Positions 36,602 through 46,413 of a stretch of DNA of 62,653 nucleotides are shown piece by piece. Numbering within the stretch: position 1 is the first letter of the stretch; every line of letters begins with the position of its first letter. Source of the stretch: Rhodospirillales bacterium (GTDB lineage: Bacteria > Pseudomonadota > Alphaproteobacteria > Rhodospirillales > UBA2165). The DNA is taken from the NCBI GenBank assembly GCA_012960465.1, contig DUBF01000123.1:1-62653 (forward strand), in the 5' to 3' direction. The notes beneath the pieces were generated by a model, which saw only the letters and a list, made by a program, of their open reading frames with translations, was not told the origin of the DNA and ran no database searches. The position numbers and the translations under genes are program-made.

Positions 36602-38026
36602 TCAATGATTTTGCCTTTCTTTCTTGTAAAAAATAACAAACGTTATTAGCGACCCCAATGATAACGTAGCCATAATGATATCGGCAATGTGAATAAGGCC
36701 GACTGCCCGCGAAATAACATCGACTTCAACGCCCTCGGTGAGCCCTGCAATATTGGCAATTAATCCAGCCAGAGCTGAGCCGAATGCCACCCCCAAATTG
36801 CGCATCGTTTGAATAGAGGAAGCAACCAGCGCACCGTCCCCTTCCTCAGCACAGTCAATTGTTAAAGACGTAACGTGGATATTTGAGAAACCAATTCCAA
36901 ACCCCATTATACCTAAGGATAAAACTATTAAAATTATTGGTCCTTTAACAGCAAACAATACTAGGCCGATAGCACCAAAAACCATCAATAAGCCACCACC
37001 AATTATTGCGAACTTTACTTTCTGTCCTTTCCACGAGGCACATATCAACGCTCCAATTGTCCAGCAAAATGATAGGGTTGCACTGGTATATGCTGCGATA
37101 ATAGGTGTCTGATTATGAAGCACCTGTAGATAAAGCGTGGAGTACAAAAGAGCTAAAATAAAAGTGCAGGTAAAAAATAAATTAAACCAGTAAGAAGAAC
37201 CAATCGCCGAATTTGGAACAAGAGTCTTTTTAGGAAACATCGGATTAACCGAAGTCACGTCGCGTTTCATTGCATAACTAACCATTATAATTGCGATTGC
37301 GAGCAATCCTAACCTCAAAAAATTATCATCAGTTTGGGATGTGAAGCCGATACTCATTATACCTGATGCAAATAAAACAAGTCGTGTCACCGGGAATTTT
37401 TCAGCTTTATCTCCTTTACCGGTGTGTTCGATATGACGCCACACAAGAACACAAAAAATTAGAGTAAGGGGAACGATGGCCAAGAAAGCTAGTCGCCAAG
37501 ATCCGAGTTCGGCAAATACACCCCCAAAAGCAGGACCAAAAATCGTTGCCAAACCCCACGTTGTAGAAATTATAGAAAACATCCGGGGGCGAAGATCTGA
37601 TGGATAAAACTCTCCAACCAGGCCAAAGGATTGAGAAATTATCAACCCTCCTCCCAACCCTTGGAGCAAACGCCAGGCAATTAAAATTTCAATATTCGCG
37701 GCATAAGCAGCCCCAAGGTTGCCAGATAGAAAGAGCAAACCCGCAAAAATAAAACCATCACGCTGACCAAATTTAACTTTTATCGGACCAGCACTTGCAG
37801 CACCAACAATTGCACCAACGGTGAAAATCATGACCGGCCATGCGTAAAGAGATGTGCCTCCAATATCCTCAATAACCGTAGGCATGATTGTGGTAATGAT
37901 GAACGTATCCACTGCAAATAAAAGGATGCCCAAATTGGTTATAATTGTGGGTAATAGAAATTTTCCAGAGAACAAATCACCCCACGTTGGATTTACATTA
38001 ATTGATGTCTGATTCATAATTGACAT
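36602..38026 (-). CDS. MFS transporter, drug exporter type (DHA2-like)
   Basis: The ~474-residue protein has about 14 hydrophobic helices. It shows the DTFIITTIMPTVIEDIGG motif of helix 1 in DHA2 exporters, the loop GPIKVKFGQRDGFIFAG (motif A variant) and WRLLQGLGGG. Proton-driven export of drugs or small metabolites is usual for the family; the substrate is unknown. The ATG at 38026 was preferred since AAAGG lies 5 nt upstream; an in-frame TTG at 38056 would add ten residues. It is divergent from the gentisate dioxygenase-like gene, a common layout for an exporter next to a catabolic gene. Confidence 0.88.
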   Translation of the reverse strand: MSIMNQTSINVNPTWGDLFSGKFLLPTIITNLGILLFAVDTFIITTIMPTVIEDIGGTSLYAWPVMIFTVGAIVGAASAGPIKVKFGQRDGFIFAGLLFLSGNLGAAYAANIEILIAWRLLQGLGGGLIISQSFGLVGEFYPSDLRPRMFSIISTTWGLATIFGPAFGGVFAELGSWRLAFLAIVPLTLIFCVLVWRHIEHTGKGDKAEKFPVTRLVLFASGIMSIGFTSQTDDNFLRLGLLAIAIIMVSYAMKRDVTSVNPMFPKKTLVPNSAIGSSYWFNLFFTCTFILALLYSTLYLQVLHNQTPIIAAYTSATLSFCWTIGALICASWKGQKVKFAIIGGGLLMVFGAIGLVLFAVKGPIILIVLSLGIMGFGIGFSNIHVTSLTIDCAEEGDGALVASSIQTMRNLGVAFGSALAGLIANIAGLTEGVEVDVISRAVGLIHIADIIMATLSLGSLITFVIFYKKERQNH

Positions 38027-38253
38027 ATCAGCCTTTGATTTCAGTAATGCAAACAAATAAGAATTTCGGAATTTTCATGCTGTATGAACCTTCAGGTTAG
38101 TCCAAAAAAAAACTCTAAACAGCCACATTCCTGATGCTCACGTCATTTAATTCTTATATAATGAGATTCTTGTTTAAATGCTTTGCTGGGGTTACACTAT
38201 ATTAGATATTGGAGTTATACTTAGCCTTAAAACTACAGAATCGAAAGCACTCC

Positions 38254-39321
38254 ATGGGTACAAAACCTCTAGATGGTAAAAAGATTTCTGAAGATCGTAA
38301 GGAATATTACGGTAAACTGCGCGGTCATAGTTGTGCTCCATTGTGGGAAAATCTGGCGCACCTTATAACACCAGAGCCAGTTATTACGGCGATTCCTTAT
38401 CTTTGGGATTATTCTGAAATTCGAGAAGACCTATTGCATTCTGCAAAAGTTATTTCTGCAGAGGAAGCAGAGAGAAGAGTGTTAATGCTCGAGAACCCTA
38501 CTTTAGAAGGAAAGGCCCGAATCACAGAGAGTATGTACGCAGGATTACAGTTAATCATGCCGGGTGAAGTTGCTCGTGCGCACCGTCACTCACCCGCTGC
38601 CCTAAGATTTATAGTTGAAGGCTCTGGAGGTTACACTGCCGTAAACGGCGAAAAAACATACATGGAACCAGGAGATTTCATAATAACACCTTCTATGGCC
38701 TGGCATGACCACGGTAATGATGGAAGTGATCCGGTCATTTGGATGGATGGATTAGATTTACCCTTGGTAAATCATATTGGGGCCATGTTTATGGATCATT
38801 ACCCGGATGAACAATTTCCAGAAGGCCAACCGCAAGGGGATAGTTCAGTCCGATATGGAAATAATATGCGTCCCATCGGCGAAGGACCCGACGGCCTTGA
38901 TTCACCTATTTTCAGCTATCCATATTCTAAATCACGCGAGACCTTGGAAGAGCTTAGTAAAACAACGGAATGGGATCCATATCACGGTCTTAAACTCGAA
39001 TATATAGACCCAACGAGTGGTGGCCCCGCGATGTCCACAATATCTACGTTCCTTCAGTTACTGCCAAAAGGCTTCAAAACTGAAAAATACCAAACAACTG
39101 AAAATACGACCTACTCTGTTATTGAAGGCAAGGGCCGTATTATAGTCAATATGGGGGATTCAACAAAAACCATTGAATGGGAGGATCGCGATATATTTGT
39201 CGTACCGTGTTGGTACCCGCATCAACTAGAAGCAGACGAGAATGCAACAATTTTCAGCTTCTCAGACAAAGTAGTCCAAACTAAACTTGGTTTGTATCGG
39301 GAGCACCGCGGCAACAAATAA
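38254..39321 (+). CDS. Gentisate 1,2-dioxygenase-like bicupin
   Basis: The ~355-residue protein has two cupin domains and the gentisate/salicylate dioxygenase pattern. His110 and His112 lie in RAHRHSPAALRFIVEG, and His151 and His153 in WHDHGND, with EPGDF between. A second, weaker cupin follows (TTYSVIEGKGRIIVN). The family uses Fe(II) and O2 to cleave gentisate or salicylate-type rings to maleylpyruvate-like products. The ATG at 38254 begins the family-like region; an upstream TTG at 38209 would add 15 unmatched residues. The SD is weak. A hairpin 30 bp after the stop separates it from the sulfatase. Confidence 0.88.
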   Translation: MGTKPLDGKKISEDRKEYYGKLRGHSCAPLWENLAHLITPEPVITAIPYLWDYSEIREDLLHSAKVISAEEAERRVLMLENPTLEGKARITESMYAGLQLIMPGEVARAHRHSPAALRFIVEGSGGYTAVNGEKTYMEPGDFIITPSMAWHDHGNDGSDPVIWMDGLDLPLVNHIGAMFMDHYPDEQFPEGQPQGDSSVRYGNNMRPIGEGPDGLDSPIFSYPYSKSRETLEELSKTTEWDPYHGLKLEYIDPTSGGPAMSTISTFLQLLPKGFKTEKYQTTENTTYSVIEGKGRIIVNMGDSTKTIEWEDRDIFVVPCWYPHQLEADENATIFSFSDKVVQTKLGLYREHRGNK

Positions 39322-39350
39322 ACGCTGCAAAAAGTCAGATAAAATTTCAG

Positions 39351-39376
39351 AACCCGCCTCTTGTTAGATGCGGGTT
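39351..39376 (+). terminator. Hairpin AACCCGC/GCGGGTT, probable terminator
   Basis: A perfect 7-bp inverted repeat with a 12-nt loop is followed by TCCTTGTT. It lies 30 bp after the dioxygenase stop and 60 bp before the sulfatase start. The stem is GC-rich but the T tract is poor. Its position argues against using the in-frame start at 39361 for the sulfatase. Confidence 0.5.
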
Positions 39377-39435
39377 TCCTTGTTAGATATGCGTTTAACG
39401 ATATAAGTTTTGTAATTTTAAGGACGATAAGCTTT

Positions 39436-41025
39436 ATGGCTAAAGTAAAAAATATTTTGTTTATAATGTGCGATCAATTACGCGCCGACTATCTATCTTG
39501 CGCTGGCCATCCCAGGCTCGAAACTCCGAACATCGACTCATTAGCTGCACGCGGAGTATTGTTTTCTAAAGCTTATTGCCAAGCTCCAGTTTGTGGTGGC
39601 TCTCGTATGAGCTTTTATACGGGTCGTTATAATTTCACCCATGGCGCTACTTGGAATGGTGTCCCACTTAATTTAGGTGAGCAGACCATTGGCGATTATT
39701 TACGCCCGTTAGATTATCGCGTCGCTCTGGTTGGTAAAACTCATATGAATGGAGACATAGGCGCAATGGAACGGCTAGGCGTTGACCCTCATTCTCCCTT
39801 TGGCGTATTTGCAAGTGAATGTGGTTTTGAGCCATACGAGCGAGATGACGGACTTTGGGGTAATGATGATTTTGCGCCAGATGACCTAGCTTACAATAAT
39901 TACTTAAACACCCAAGGGTATGAAGGTAAAAATCCGTGGCATGACTTTGCCAACTCCCATGAAGGACCAAACGGTGAAATCCTCTCAGGCTGGCATATCC
40001 GCAATAACCATTTACCTGCACGGGTCAAAGAACAGCATTCTGAAACAGCCTATATGACGAACAGGGCAATGGAATTTATTACGGAAACAGGAAATAACCC
40101 GTGGTGCCTGCATTTAAGTTATATTAAACCCCACTGGCCGTATGTCGCGCCAGCGCCATATCATAATATGTACGGTCATAACGATATGATCCCGGTAAAT
40201 CGACATCCAAACGAGAAAGAAAATAGCCATCCAGTTTATAAATTCTTTATGAACCGATCTGATAGTAAAACATTTTCGCGAGATGAAACTCGTAATAATG
40301 TTATCCCGGCATATATGGGCTTAATAAAGCAAATCGATGATCATATGGGTAGATTATTCAAATTCCTAGAAGATGCCGGACGGATGGATGATACAATGAT
40401 TATTTTTACATCCGATCATGGTGATTATTTGGGCGATCATTACCTGGCTGAAAAAGATCTTTTCCACGAGGAAAGCGTTCGTATACCCATGATTGTTTAT
40501 GATCCGGATAAAGCATCCGATTCAACTCGAGGATCAATTGATGACCACTTTATGGAATCAATCGATCTTGTGCCGACTTTCATAGAAGCGGTTGGCGGGG
40601 AAATTCCAGAACATATTTTAGAAGGGCGTTCACTTCTACCTCTTCTTAATGGCAAAAAACCAGATGATTGGCGGCAATATGCTATTTGTGAGTCAGAATA
40701 TGGTGCCCGCTTTGCCAATTGGGAATATAATATCAAACCGAGCGAAGCCCGCGGCACAATGGTACGCACGGACAAATGGAAGTACATCCATCATCAAGCC
40801 TTTAGGCCAGAATTATTTGACCTAACGAATGATCCTAATGAATTAACAGATTTAGGTGAAGACCGATCTTATGAAGAAATCCGGATAGAGATGCGCAAGC
40901 ACATGTTTGAGTTTTTACAGAAGCGAAAATCCCGAACAACTTTTAGTGATAAAGCAATGGAAACAAGAGCACGGCGTTCACTAGACAATGACGCAAAAAA
41001 ACCTGTCTATATTGGTGTTTGGTAG
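39436..41025 (+). CDS. Sulfatase-family hydrolase (arylsulfatase/phosphonate monoester hydrolase-like)
   Basis: The 529-residue protein belongs to the alkaline phosphatase superfamily sulfatases: metal-binding LFIMCDQLRADYL with Asp13, a catalytic region PVCGGSRMSFYTGRY (Cys53-Arg57), and MIIFTSDHGDYLGDH. The Cys is expected to be converted to formylglycine, but the usual CxPxR reads CGGSR, with Gly at the Pro position. No signal peptide is seen, so it is cytoplasmic. The start at 39436 follows AGGA (39421-39424); the longer frame to 39361 overlaps the hairpin. The TRAP transporter genes follow 261 bp downstream and may import its sulfate-ester substrate (inference). Confidence 0.88.
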   Translation: MAKVKNILFIMCDQLRADYLSCAGHPRLETPNIDSLAARGVLFSKAYCQAPVCGGSRMSFYTGRYNFTHGATWNGVPLNLGEQTIGDYLRPLDYRVALVGKTHMNGDIGAMERLGVDPHSPFGVFASECGFEPYERDDGLWGNDDFAPDDLAYNNYLNTQGYEGKNPWHDFANSHEGPNGEILSGWHIRNNHLPARVKEQHSETAYMTNRAMEFITETGNNPWCLHLSYIKPHWPYVAPAPYHNMYGHNDMIPVNRHPNEKENSHPVYKFFMNRSDSKTFSRDETRNNVIPAYMGLIKQIDDHMGRLFKFLEDAGRMDDTMIIFTSDHGDYLGDHYLAEKDLFHEESVRIPMIVYDPDKASDSTRGSIDDHFMESIDLVPTFIEAVGGEIPEHILEGRSLLPLLNGKKPDDWRQYAICESEYGARFANWEYNIKPSEARGTMVRTDKWKYIHHQAFRPELFDLTNDPNELTDLGEDRSYEEIRIEMRKHMFEFLQKRKSRTTFSDKAMETRARRSLDNDAKKPVYIGVW

Positions 41026-41286
41026 TCAGTCCTATCTATATTCATAATATCCAATTTGTAATTCTGTAATATTTGATTCTTGCTCGCATTAATTTTATTT
41101 TTTTATTAAAACTCAAATTCTGCGAAGCATTATGATATGATCATGTGAAATCAGAATTATTTATTTCATGAACTTGATTAACATATCAATTTATCTATGA
41201 TGTCGCGCTGTAACTGGGACCTAATTTACGTTAAAATCAGATAACCAGCAATGAGGCTGGAAGACGTGATACAACAGGAGAATAAA

Positions 41287-42303
41287 ATGAAACAATTAAC
41301 CACGGGAGTACTATTGTCAGGTGCGGTTCTTATCGGGACTACGATGAGTGCCCAGCCTGCATTGGCTGCAGATATAACACTTCAATTTGCAAACTGGCTA
41401 CCCCCTTTCCATCATTGGACAAAAACTGCCCGTCGATTTGCTGACTCAATTGAAAAGCAATCTGGCGGTAAGATCAAAATTATCGTAACCAAAAACTCGC
41501 CAGCAAAACCACCAGGGCAGTATGACCTTGCCAAAAATGGTATCCGCGACATGGTTATGGGCGTCTCGGCTTACACACCCGGTCGTCACAAGTTGTTCAG
41601 GATGGCTGAGGTACCTTTCGCTACTAAAAATGCTGAGACTGGCAGCCCTGGTCTCCATAAGTGGTACACCAAGCATGGTTTCGACAAAAAAGAGTTTACA
41701 GGTACTAAACTTATTTCCGCATTTGTCCATGGGCCGGGCTTGTTGCACAGCAAAAAGGAAATTAAATCTCTAGCCGATATCAAAGGTGTGAAAATACGTG
41801 TTGGCGGTGGTGGTGTTCTAATTGCAAAAAGTCTAGGTGGAGTACCCGTGGCAATGTCAGCAACTAAGGCGCATGAGAGCCTCCAACGAGGTACGACTGA
41901 TGCGGCCTTTTTTCCATACGAAGCCGTTAAGGGGTTCAAACTTGCGAAACTTGTCAAGCATCATTTGGAAATCCCAGGTGGGCTCTATACGACATCATTT
42001 TATGTCGCAATGAGCGGAAAAAAGTGGGATGGCCTCCCTGGTTGGGCAAAAGATGCCTTCAACAAAGCTGGCGGGGCTACTGGCTCTAAATTGATCGGCC
42101 AAGGTTGGGATGCTGCCGATAGAGCTGGAAAGCAAGCTGCTGAAAAGGCTGGAAATAAAATCCAAACTATTTCTGCGAGTAACCAGAAAGCCTGGGCTAA
42201 AACTCTTCAATCTATTAAAGCTGGTTGGATTGCAAAAGCCAATAAAGAAGGTATGAACGGTGAAGCTCTATTAAGTGAGTTACTAACAATGATGAAGGGC
42301 TAA
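41287..42303 (+). CDS. TRAP transporter substrate-binding protein, DctP family
   Basis: The 338-residue protein has a signal peptide (MKQLTTGVLLSGAVLIGTTM ... ALA, cleavage after about residue 27) and a mature start ADITLQFANWLPPFHHWTK. The DctP-family core includes LADIKGVKIRVGGG, SLGGVPVAMSATKAHESLQRGTTDAAF and ALYTTSFY-like segment. It captures an organic acid or related solute in the periplasm and hands it to the DctQM permease encoded next. The ATG at 41287 has a strong SD, CAGGAG (41275-41280). The substrate is unknown; the neighbouring sulfatase suggests a sulfonated or sulfated solute. Confidence 0.93.
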   Translation: MKQLTTGVLLSGAVLIGTTMSAQPALAADITLQFANWLPPFHHWTKTARRFADSIEKQSGGKIKIIVTKNSPAKPPGQYDLAKNGIRDMVMGVSAYTPGRHKLFRMAEVPFATKNAETGSPGLHKWYTKHGFDKKEFTGTKLISAFVHGPGLLHSKKEIKSLADIKGVKIRVGGGGVLIAKSLGGVPVAMSATKAHESLQRGTTDAAFFPYEAVKGFKLAKLVKHHLEIPGGLYTTSFYVAMSGKKWDGLPGWAKDAFNKAGGATGSKLIGQGWDAADRAGKQAAEKAGNKIQTISASNQKAWAKTLQSIKAGWIAKANKEGMNGEALLSELLTMMKG

Positions 42304-42312
42304 ACCTTCATA

Positions 42313-42873
42313 ATGATGGTTCAATCAAATCAGAAATTGAACAACCTTAACGAGCGGGTCACGTTGTGGCTCGCTCGCATTGGTTCTGTGGGCCTTGCCG
42401 GTATGATGTTCCTGACCTTGTTTGATGTTATTGGCCGTGCTTTGAGCCATTGGGATTGTTGGGTTTGCAATCCCATTGCAGTTTCAGTTGAGGTTACAGA
42501 AATTATCATGGGTATGATGATTTACCTGGGCCTAGGCTATACGACATTTCTTCGTGGCCATATTCGCGTTGATATACTTATTATAAACATGTCTCCACGA
42601 ATTCAGTCAGTATTTGATTTTATCACAGGTATTATTGCCCTTTTAATCGCTGTTCTGGTTAGCTGGAGACTTTGGATTTATGCAAATTCCCGTCTTATTA
42701 ATGGTGATTTGACACAAATCGGTGAAGTGCCCGTATGGCCCTATGCATTCATAATGGCTTTTTCGAGTATGCTGATGGTAACTTCACTTCTCCTCTACAT
42801 CTACACAACCGGTCGTATGGCATTTGGTATCGATAAAGCCGTAGCCCCTGCAACTAATTCAGCAATAGAGTAA
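42313..42873 (+). CDS. TRAP transporter small permease, DctQ family
   Basis: The 186-residue protein has four hydrophobic helices (about residues 17-38, 55-85, 93-115 and 138-158) and the DctQ-like WLARIGSVGLAGMMFLTLFDVIGR start. With DctP and DctM it forms a sodium-driven importer. It begins 10 bp after the dctP stop with little SD of its own, so coupled translation is likely. ATG codons at 42313 and 42316 are both possible. Confidence 0.92.
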   Translation: MMVQSNQKLNNLNERVTLWLARIGSVGLAGMMFLTLFDVIGRALSHWDCWVCNPIAVSVEVTEIIMGMMIYLGLGYTTFLRGHIRVDILIINMSPRIQSVFDFITGIIALLIAVLVSWRLWIYANSRLINGDLTQIGEVPVWPYAFIMAFSSMLMVTSLLLYIYTTGRMAFGIDKAVAPATNSAIE

Positions 42874-42884
42874 TCAGCAATATT

Positions 42885-44186
42885 ATGGATCCAATAACAC
42901 TTTCAATTCTTATATTTTTACTTTTATTTTTATTACTCGCGATTGGCCTCCCGATTGGGTTTGCAATGGCCATAACAGGATTTTTGGGAAGCGTGGTGTT
43001 AATTGATTTAAATGCTGCTCTCTCCTTGCTTGGTCAAACAGCTTATGAAACACCCATCACATTTAATTTAAGTATAGTACCCATGTTCATTCTCATGGGT
43101 TATTTTGCCAGTAATTCCGGACTTAGCGAGGCCCTATTCCGCGCCTGCAACACCTGGCTTGGCTATCGCCGTGGCGGACTAGCTCTCGCGACAATCGGAG
43201 GTTGCGGAGCCTTTGCCGCTGTCTGCGGATCTAGTATTGCGACGGCAGCAACTATGACGCAAGTCGCTTTGCCTGAAATGAAGCGCTTCAATTATGATTA
43301 TAGCTTGGCAACTGGTTCTATCGCTGCAGGGGGTACTATCGGAATTCTTATCCCGCCTAGTGTTATTTTAGTGCTCTACGGCATCCTTACAGAAACAAAT
43401 ATTGGTGAATTATTCCTGGCAGGATTCGTGCCAGGAATATTAACAATTATCTTTTTCATGGCGACCATTTCAATTGTTACCCGAATTTTCCCAAGCATCG
43501 GTCCCCGTGGTAAAAAAACCACGCTCATGCAAAAATTAGCAGCATTTAAAGATGTCTGGGGAACAGTTATTTTGTTCGTGTTGGTCATAGGCGGAATCTA
43601 TACTGGAACATTTTCTCCCGAAGAAGCTGCTGGTATTGGCGCCACAGGAGCGCTCGCATTAGCACTGCTTGCACGAACGATGACGTGGTCCATATTCATT
43701 GATTGTTTGATGAAAACGGTGAATACATCAGCAATGATTTTCACCATTTTGATAGGTGCTATATTATTTAATAACTTTTTGGTATTGAGCGCTGTACCCG
43801 ATGCTATCGGAACCTGGATTGGCACCCTGCCATTTTCAAGTACGGTCATAATGCTCATTATCTTATTGATATATCTCATTATGGGTTGCGCTTTAGATTC
43901 TCTAGCTATGATTTTATTGACTATTCCAATTTTTTTTCCTGTCGTTGCTAATCTTGGGTTTGATCCAATTTGGTTTGGTATTATAGTCGTCATGGTTGTT
44001 GAGCTTGGATTAATTACCCCTCCGGTGGGAATGAACGTCTTTATTATTAAAGGAATGGCACCAGAAGTCCCCCTTAGTAAGATTTATAAAGGCGTTCTGC
44101 CATTCGTTATAGCTCAACTTATCCTTATATCCCTAATCGTGTTTTTCCCACAAATTGCGCTCTGGCTTCCAAGCACCATGGGTTAA
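42885..44186 (+). CDS. TRAP transporter large permease, DctM family
   Basis: The 433-residue protein has about 12 hydrophobic helices and typical DctM motifs: GLPIGFAMAITGFLG, FAAVCGSSIATAATMTQVALPEM and GGTIGILIPPSVILVLYG, with LITPPVGMNVFIIKG near the end. It forms the main transport channel. It lies 11 bp after dctQ and is the last gene of the dctPQM operon. Nothing unusual is seen in its sequence. Confidence 0.95.
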   Translation: MDPITLSILIFLLLFLLLAIGLPIGFAMAITGFLGSVVLIDLNAALSLLGQTAYETPITFNLSIVPMFILMGYFASNSGLSEALFRACNTWLGYRRGGLALATIGGCGAFAAVCGSSIATAATMTQVALPEMKRFNYDYSLATGSIAAGGTIGILIPPSVILVLYGILTETNIGELFLAGFVPGILTIIFFMATISIVTRIFPSIGPRGKKTTLMQKLAAFKDVWGTVILFVLVIGGIYTGTFSPEEAAGIGATGALALALLARTMTWSIFIDCLMKTVNTSAMIFTILIGAILFNNFLVLSAVPDAIGTWIGTLPFSSTVIMLIILLIYLIMGCALDSLAMILLTIPIFFPVVANLGFDPIWFGIIVVMVVELGLITPPVGMNVFIIKGMAPEVPLSKIYKGVLPFVIAQLILISLIVFFPQIALWLPSTMG

Positions 44187-44373
44187 ACAGCCCAGACTAT
44201 CATAATATCAGTCAATCCCTGATCACCTTACTTAGCCTGTTTAGGTCCATTTACAAGTAAACTGGCAAGCGTAAGAATAATTTAAAAGAACCACAGCCCG
44301 TTAACCGGTCTTTCATTGCTTTCTGCAATTATGTCAAATTAGTAAATTTGTGTTTTAGGGAGCATGATAAACC

Positions 44374-45738
44374 ATGGGGAAACTCTTTGATCCGCAGTAT
44401 ATAGAGACCCAGCTTATAGCATTAACTGAGGTGCTTTTATCTGAGGTATTCATCCTAAGTAGTCTCAGTCAGCTAATTATCATTGTTGGTGCTTTTATGG
44501 CGGCGTGGATAGCCCGCCCTATAATCACTCCTTGGATCACCAAACTTGGCGAATGGATTGCTGATTTTAGTGAATCAAAGGAAGCTGAATTTTGGGTTTC
44601 GAAACTATCGGAAGCCGCGGTCCTCATGGCATTACCATTTATTTGGATACTTCTACAATGGGTGTCTTCACTTGTTGCTGAGTACGCTGGTTGGCCCCAT
44701 CACCTTCTAACTGTGACAGTCAGCTTAATTACAGCTTGGATTATTATTCGATTAACCGCGACCTTAATTCGTGACAAAAGCTGGTCAAAGTTAATTTCGA
44801 TTACGGCTTGGACAATCGCAGCCCTTAATATCCTAGGTTTAATGGAGAAAACAGTCGCCTTCCTCGACAGTCTCGCGATGGATATGGGCGAATTACATAT
44901 TTCTGCCCTAACAATTATAAAGGGAATGATGGCGCTGGCAGTCTTATTATGGTTAGCCCGTATGGCATCACGCATGCTCGAGAAAAGAGTTAGCAAGTTA
45001 CCAAACATGACACCATCCGTTCAGGTTTTGCTCACCAAACTATTTAAAATATTTGTAATCACCATTGCTATTGTGGCTGCGATGAACAGTGTCGGCATAG
45101 ATTTAACCGGATTGGCTGTCTTTAGTGGTGCGGTTGGTGTCGGTATAGGTTTTGGTTTGCAAAAAGTGTTTGCTAATCTTATTAGTGGTTTGCTGATCCT
45201 AGCTGATAAATCAATCAAACCAGGCGACGTCATCGAAGTTGCTGATACTTATGGCTGGGTCAATACACTTGGTGGACGTTACGCGTCTGTTGTAACCCGT
45301 GATGGCGTTGAGCATTTAATCCCAAATGAAGAACTCATAAATCAACGAGTAGCAAATTGGACTTTTAATGACTCCGAAATTCGCATTAAACTAGCAATTG
45401 GCGTTTCATATTCAAGTGACTTACCACACGCAATCGAAACTTGCCTCAAAGCAGCTCGTACAGAAGGCCGAATTCTAGCGTCGCCCGAACCAGCTTGCCT
45501 GGTCAAAGCGTTTGGAGATAGTTCAATTGATCTAGAGCTCCGGATTTGGATTAGAGACCCTCAAAATGGTATTTCTAATATAAAAAGTGCAGTTTACTTG
45601 CGGATATGGCAACTGTTCAAAGAAGAAGGTATTGATATACCATTCCCTCAACGGGTAATACACATAGAACCCAGTGGGGCTGAAGGTCAAAGAAATATCA
45701 CACCAAATGAGGTTAATACAGTTACAAGCGGAACTTAA
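44374..45738 (+). CDS. Mechanosensitive ion channel of the MscS family
   Basis: The 454-residue protein is longer than E. coli MscS, with extra N-terminal helices (about six in total). The pore helix AVFSGAVGVGIGFGLQKVFANLISGLLIL is classical, followed by the beta domain ADKSIKPGDVIEV and a C-terminal domain with WTFNDSEIRIKLAIGVSYSSD. It opens under membrane tension to release solutes during hypo-osmotic shock. It has its own 187-bp leader after the TRAP operon and converges on the Rieske beta gene. Confidence 0.93.
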   Translation: MGKLFDPQYIETQLIALTEVLLSEVFILSSLSQLIIIVGAFMAAWIARPIITPWITKLGEWIADFSESKEAEFWVSKLSEAAVLMALPFIWILLQWVSSLVAEYAGWPHHLLTVTVSLITAWIIIRLTATLIRDKSWSKLISITAWTIAALNILGLMEKTVAFLDSLAMDMGELHISALTIIKGMMALAVLLWLARMASRMLEKRVSKLPNMTPSVQVLLTKLFKIFVITIAIVAAMNSVGIDLTGLAVFSGAVGVGIGFGLQKVFANLISGLLILADKSIKPGDVIEVADTYGWVNTLGGRYASVVTRDGVEHLIPNEELINQRVANWTFNDSEIRIKLAIGVSYSSDLPHAIETCLKAARTEGRILASPEPACLVKAFGDSSIDLELRIWIRDPQNGISNIKSAVYLRIWQLFKEEGIDIPFPQRVIHIEPSGAEGQRNITPNEVNTVTSGT

Positions 45739-45874
45739 GATAAGCAACTTAATGGCAAATTTACCCGGAAAAAATGGTCTATTTATCGTAGAATTGTTGC
45801 AGTTTTAGACCAATTAAACTTGTTCACCTAATTATTCGATCTATTCGTGAAAACGACTTATTCAAAAGATTAAA

Positions 45875-46411
45875 TTACAACCACCACTGCAGAACATATT
45901 CATAAGGACCCTCACGATTTACCAAATCGGTCCGTTGCAGCTTAATCCTATATCCATTAGAAGTTTTTTCTAGATAATGTCGGTATTTTCCTGTGAAATT
46001 TCGAACTTCGTAACGGAAGTACTCAGCACAATGAAAACGGGAACGAACAATAATATTCCCGTTATTATCTTGATTTTCAATGATAACATTTGAAACTACG
46101 TGACATAAACGATTATTGGGTGCCTGACTGTGTGCCTGAGGATGTTCATTCCGTCGAATACGCATCTTCATCATATCGAGGTTCTCCCAAAATATATTGG
46201 GAACGCCCTCCCCTTCAGTTTGTTCTTCTTCAGCTGGCATCCAATAGTGTCCATCAGCGGTAAAAAGAGAGAGCCACTGATCCCACCGCTTTTCATCAAG
46301 GAATTCGGCCTGCTGATGCAGAAACCGCTCAACCGATAACTGCGTTTTAGTAGTAACGTCAGCAAATTTGAAGCGATCTGAATTAGCAAGTATTTCAGTT
46401 GCATTACTCAT
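45875..46411 (-). CDS. Aromatic-ring-hydroxylating dioxygenase, beta subunit
   Basis: The 178-residue protein has the SnoaL-like fold of ring-hydroxylating dioxygenase small subunits: VERFLHQQAEFLDEKRWDQWLSLFTADGHYWMPAEEEQ, RLCHVVSNV, RFHCAEYFRYEVRNFTG and the closing YRIKLQRTDLVNREGPYE. It supports the hexameric alpha3beta3 structure and has no redox centre. The start at 46411 was preferred to 46453 because TGGGAG lies just upstream and the longer form would overlap the alpha gene. It sits 2 bp after the alpha subunit gene. Confidence 0.93.
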   Translation of the reverse strand: MSNATEILANSDRFKFADVTTKTQLSVERFLHQQAEFLDEKRWDQWLSLFTADGHYWMPAEEEQTEGEGVPNIFWENLDMMKMRIRRNEHPQAHSQAPNNRLCHVVSNVIIENQDNNGNIIVRSRFHCAEYFRYEVRNFTGKYRHYLEKTSNGYRIKLQRTDLVNREGPYEYVLQWWL

Positions 46412-46413
46412 AA

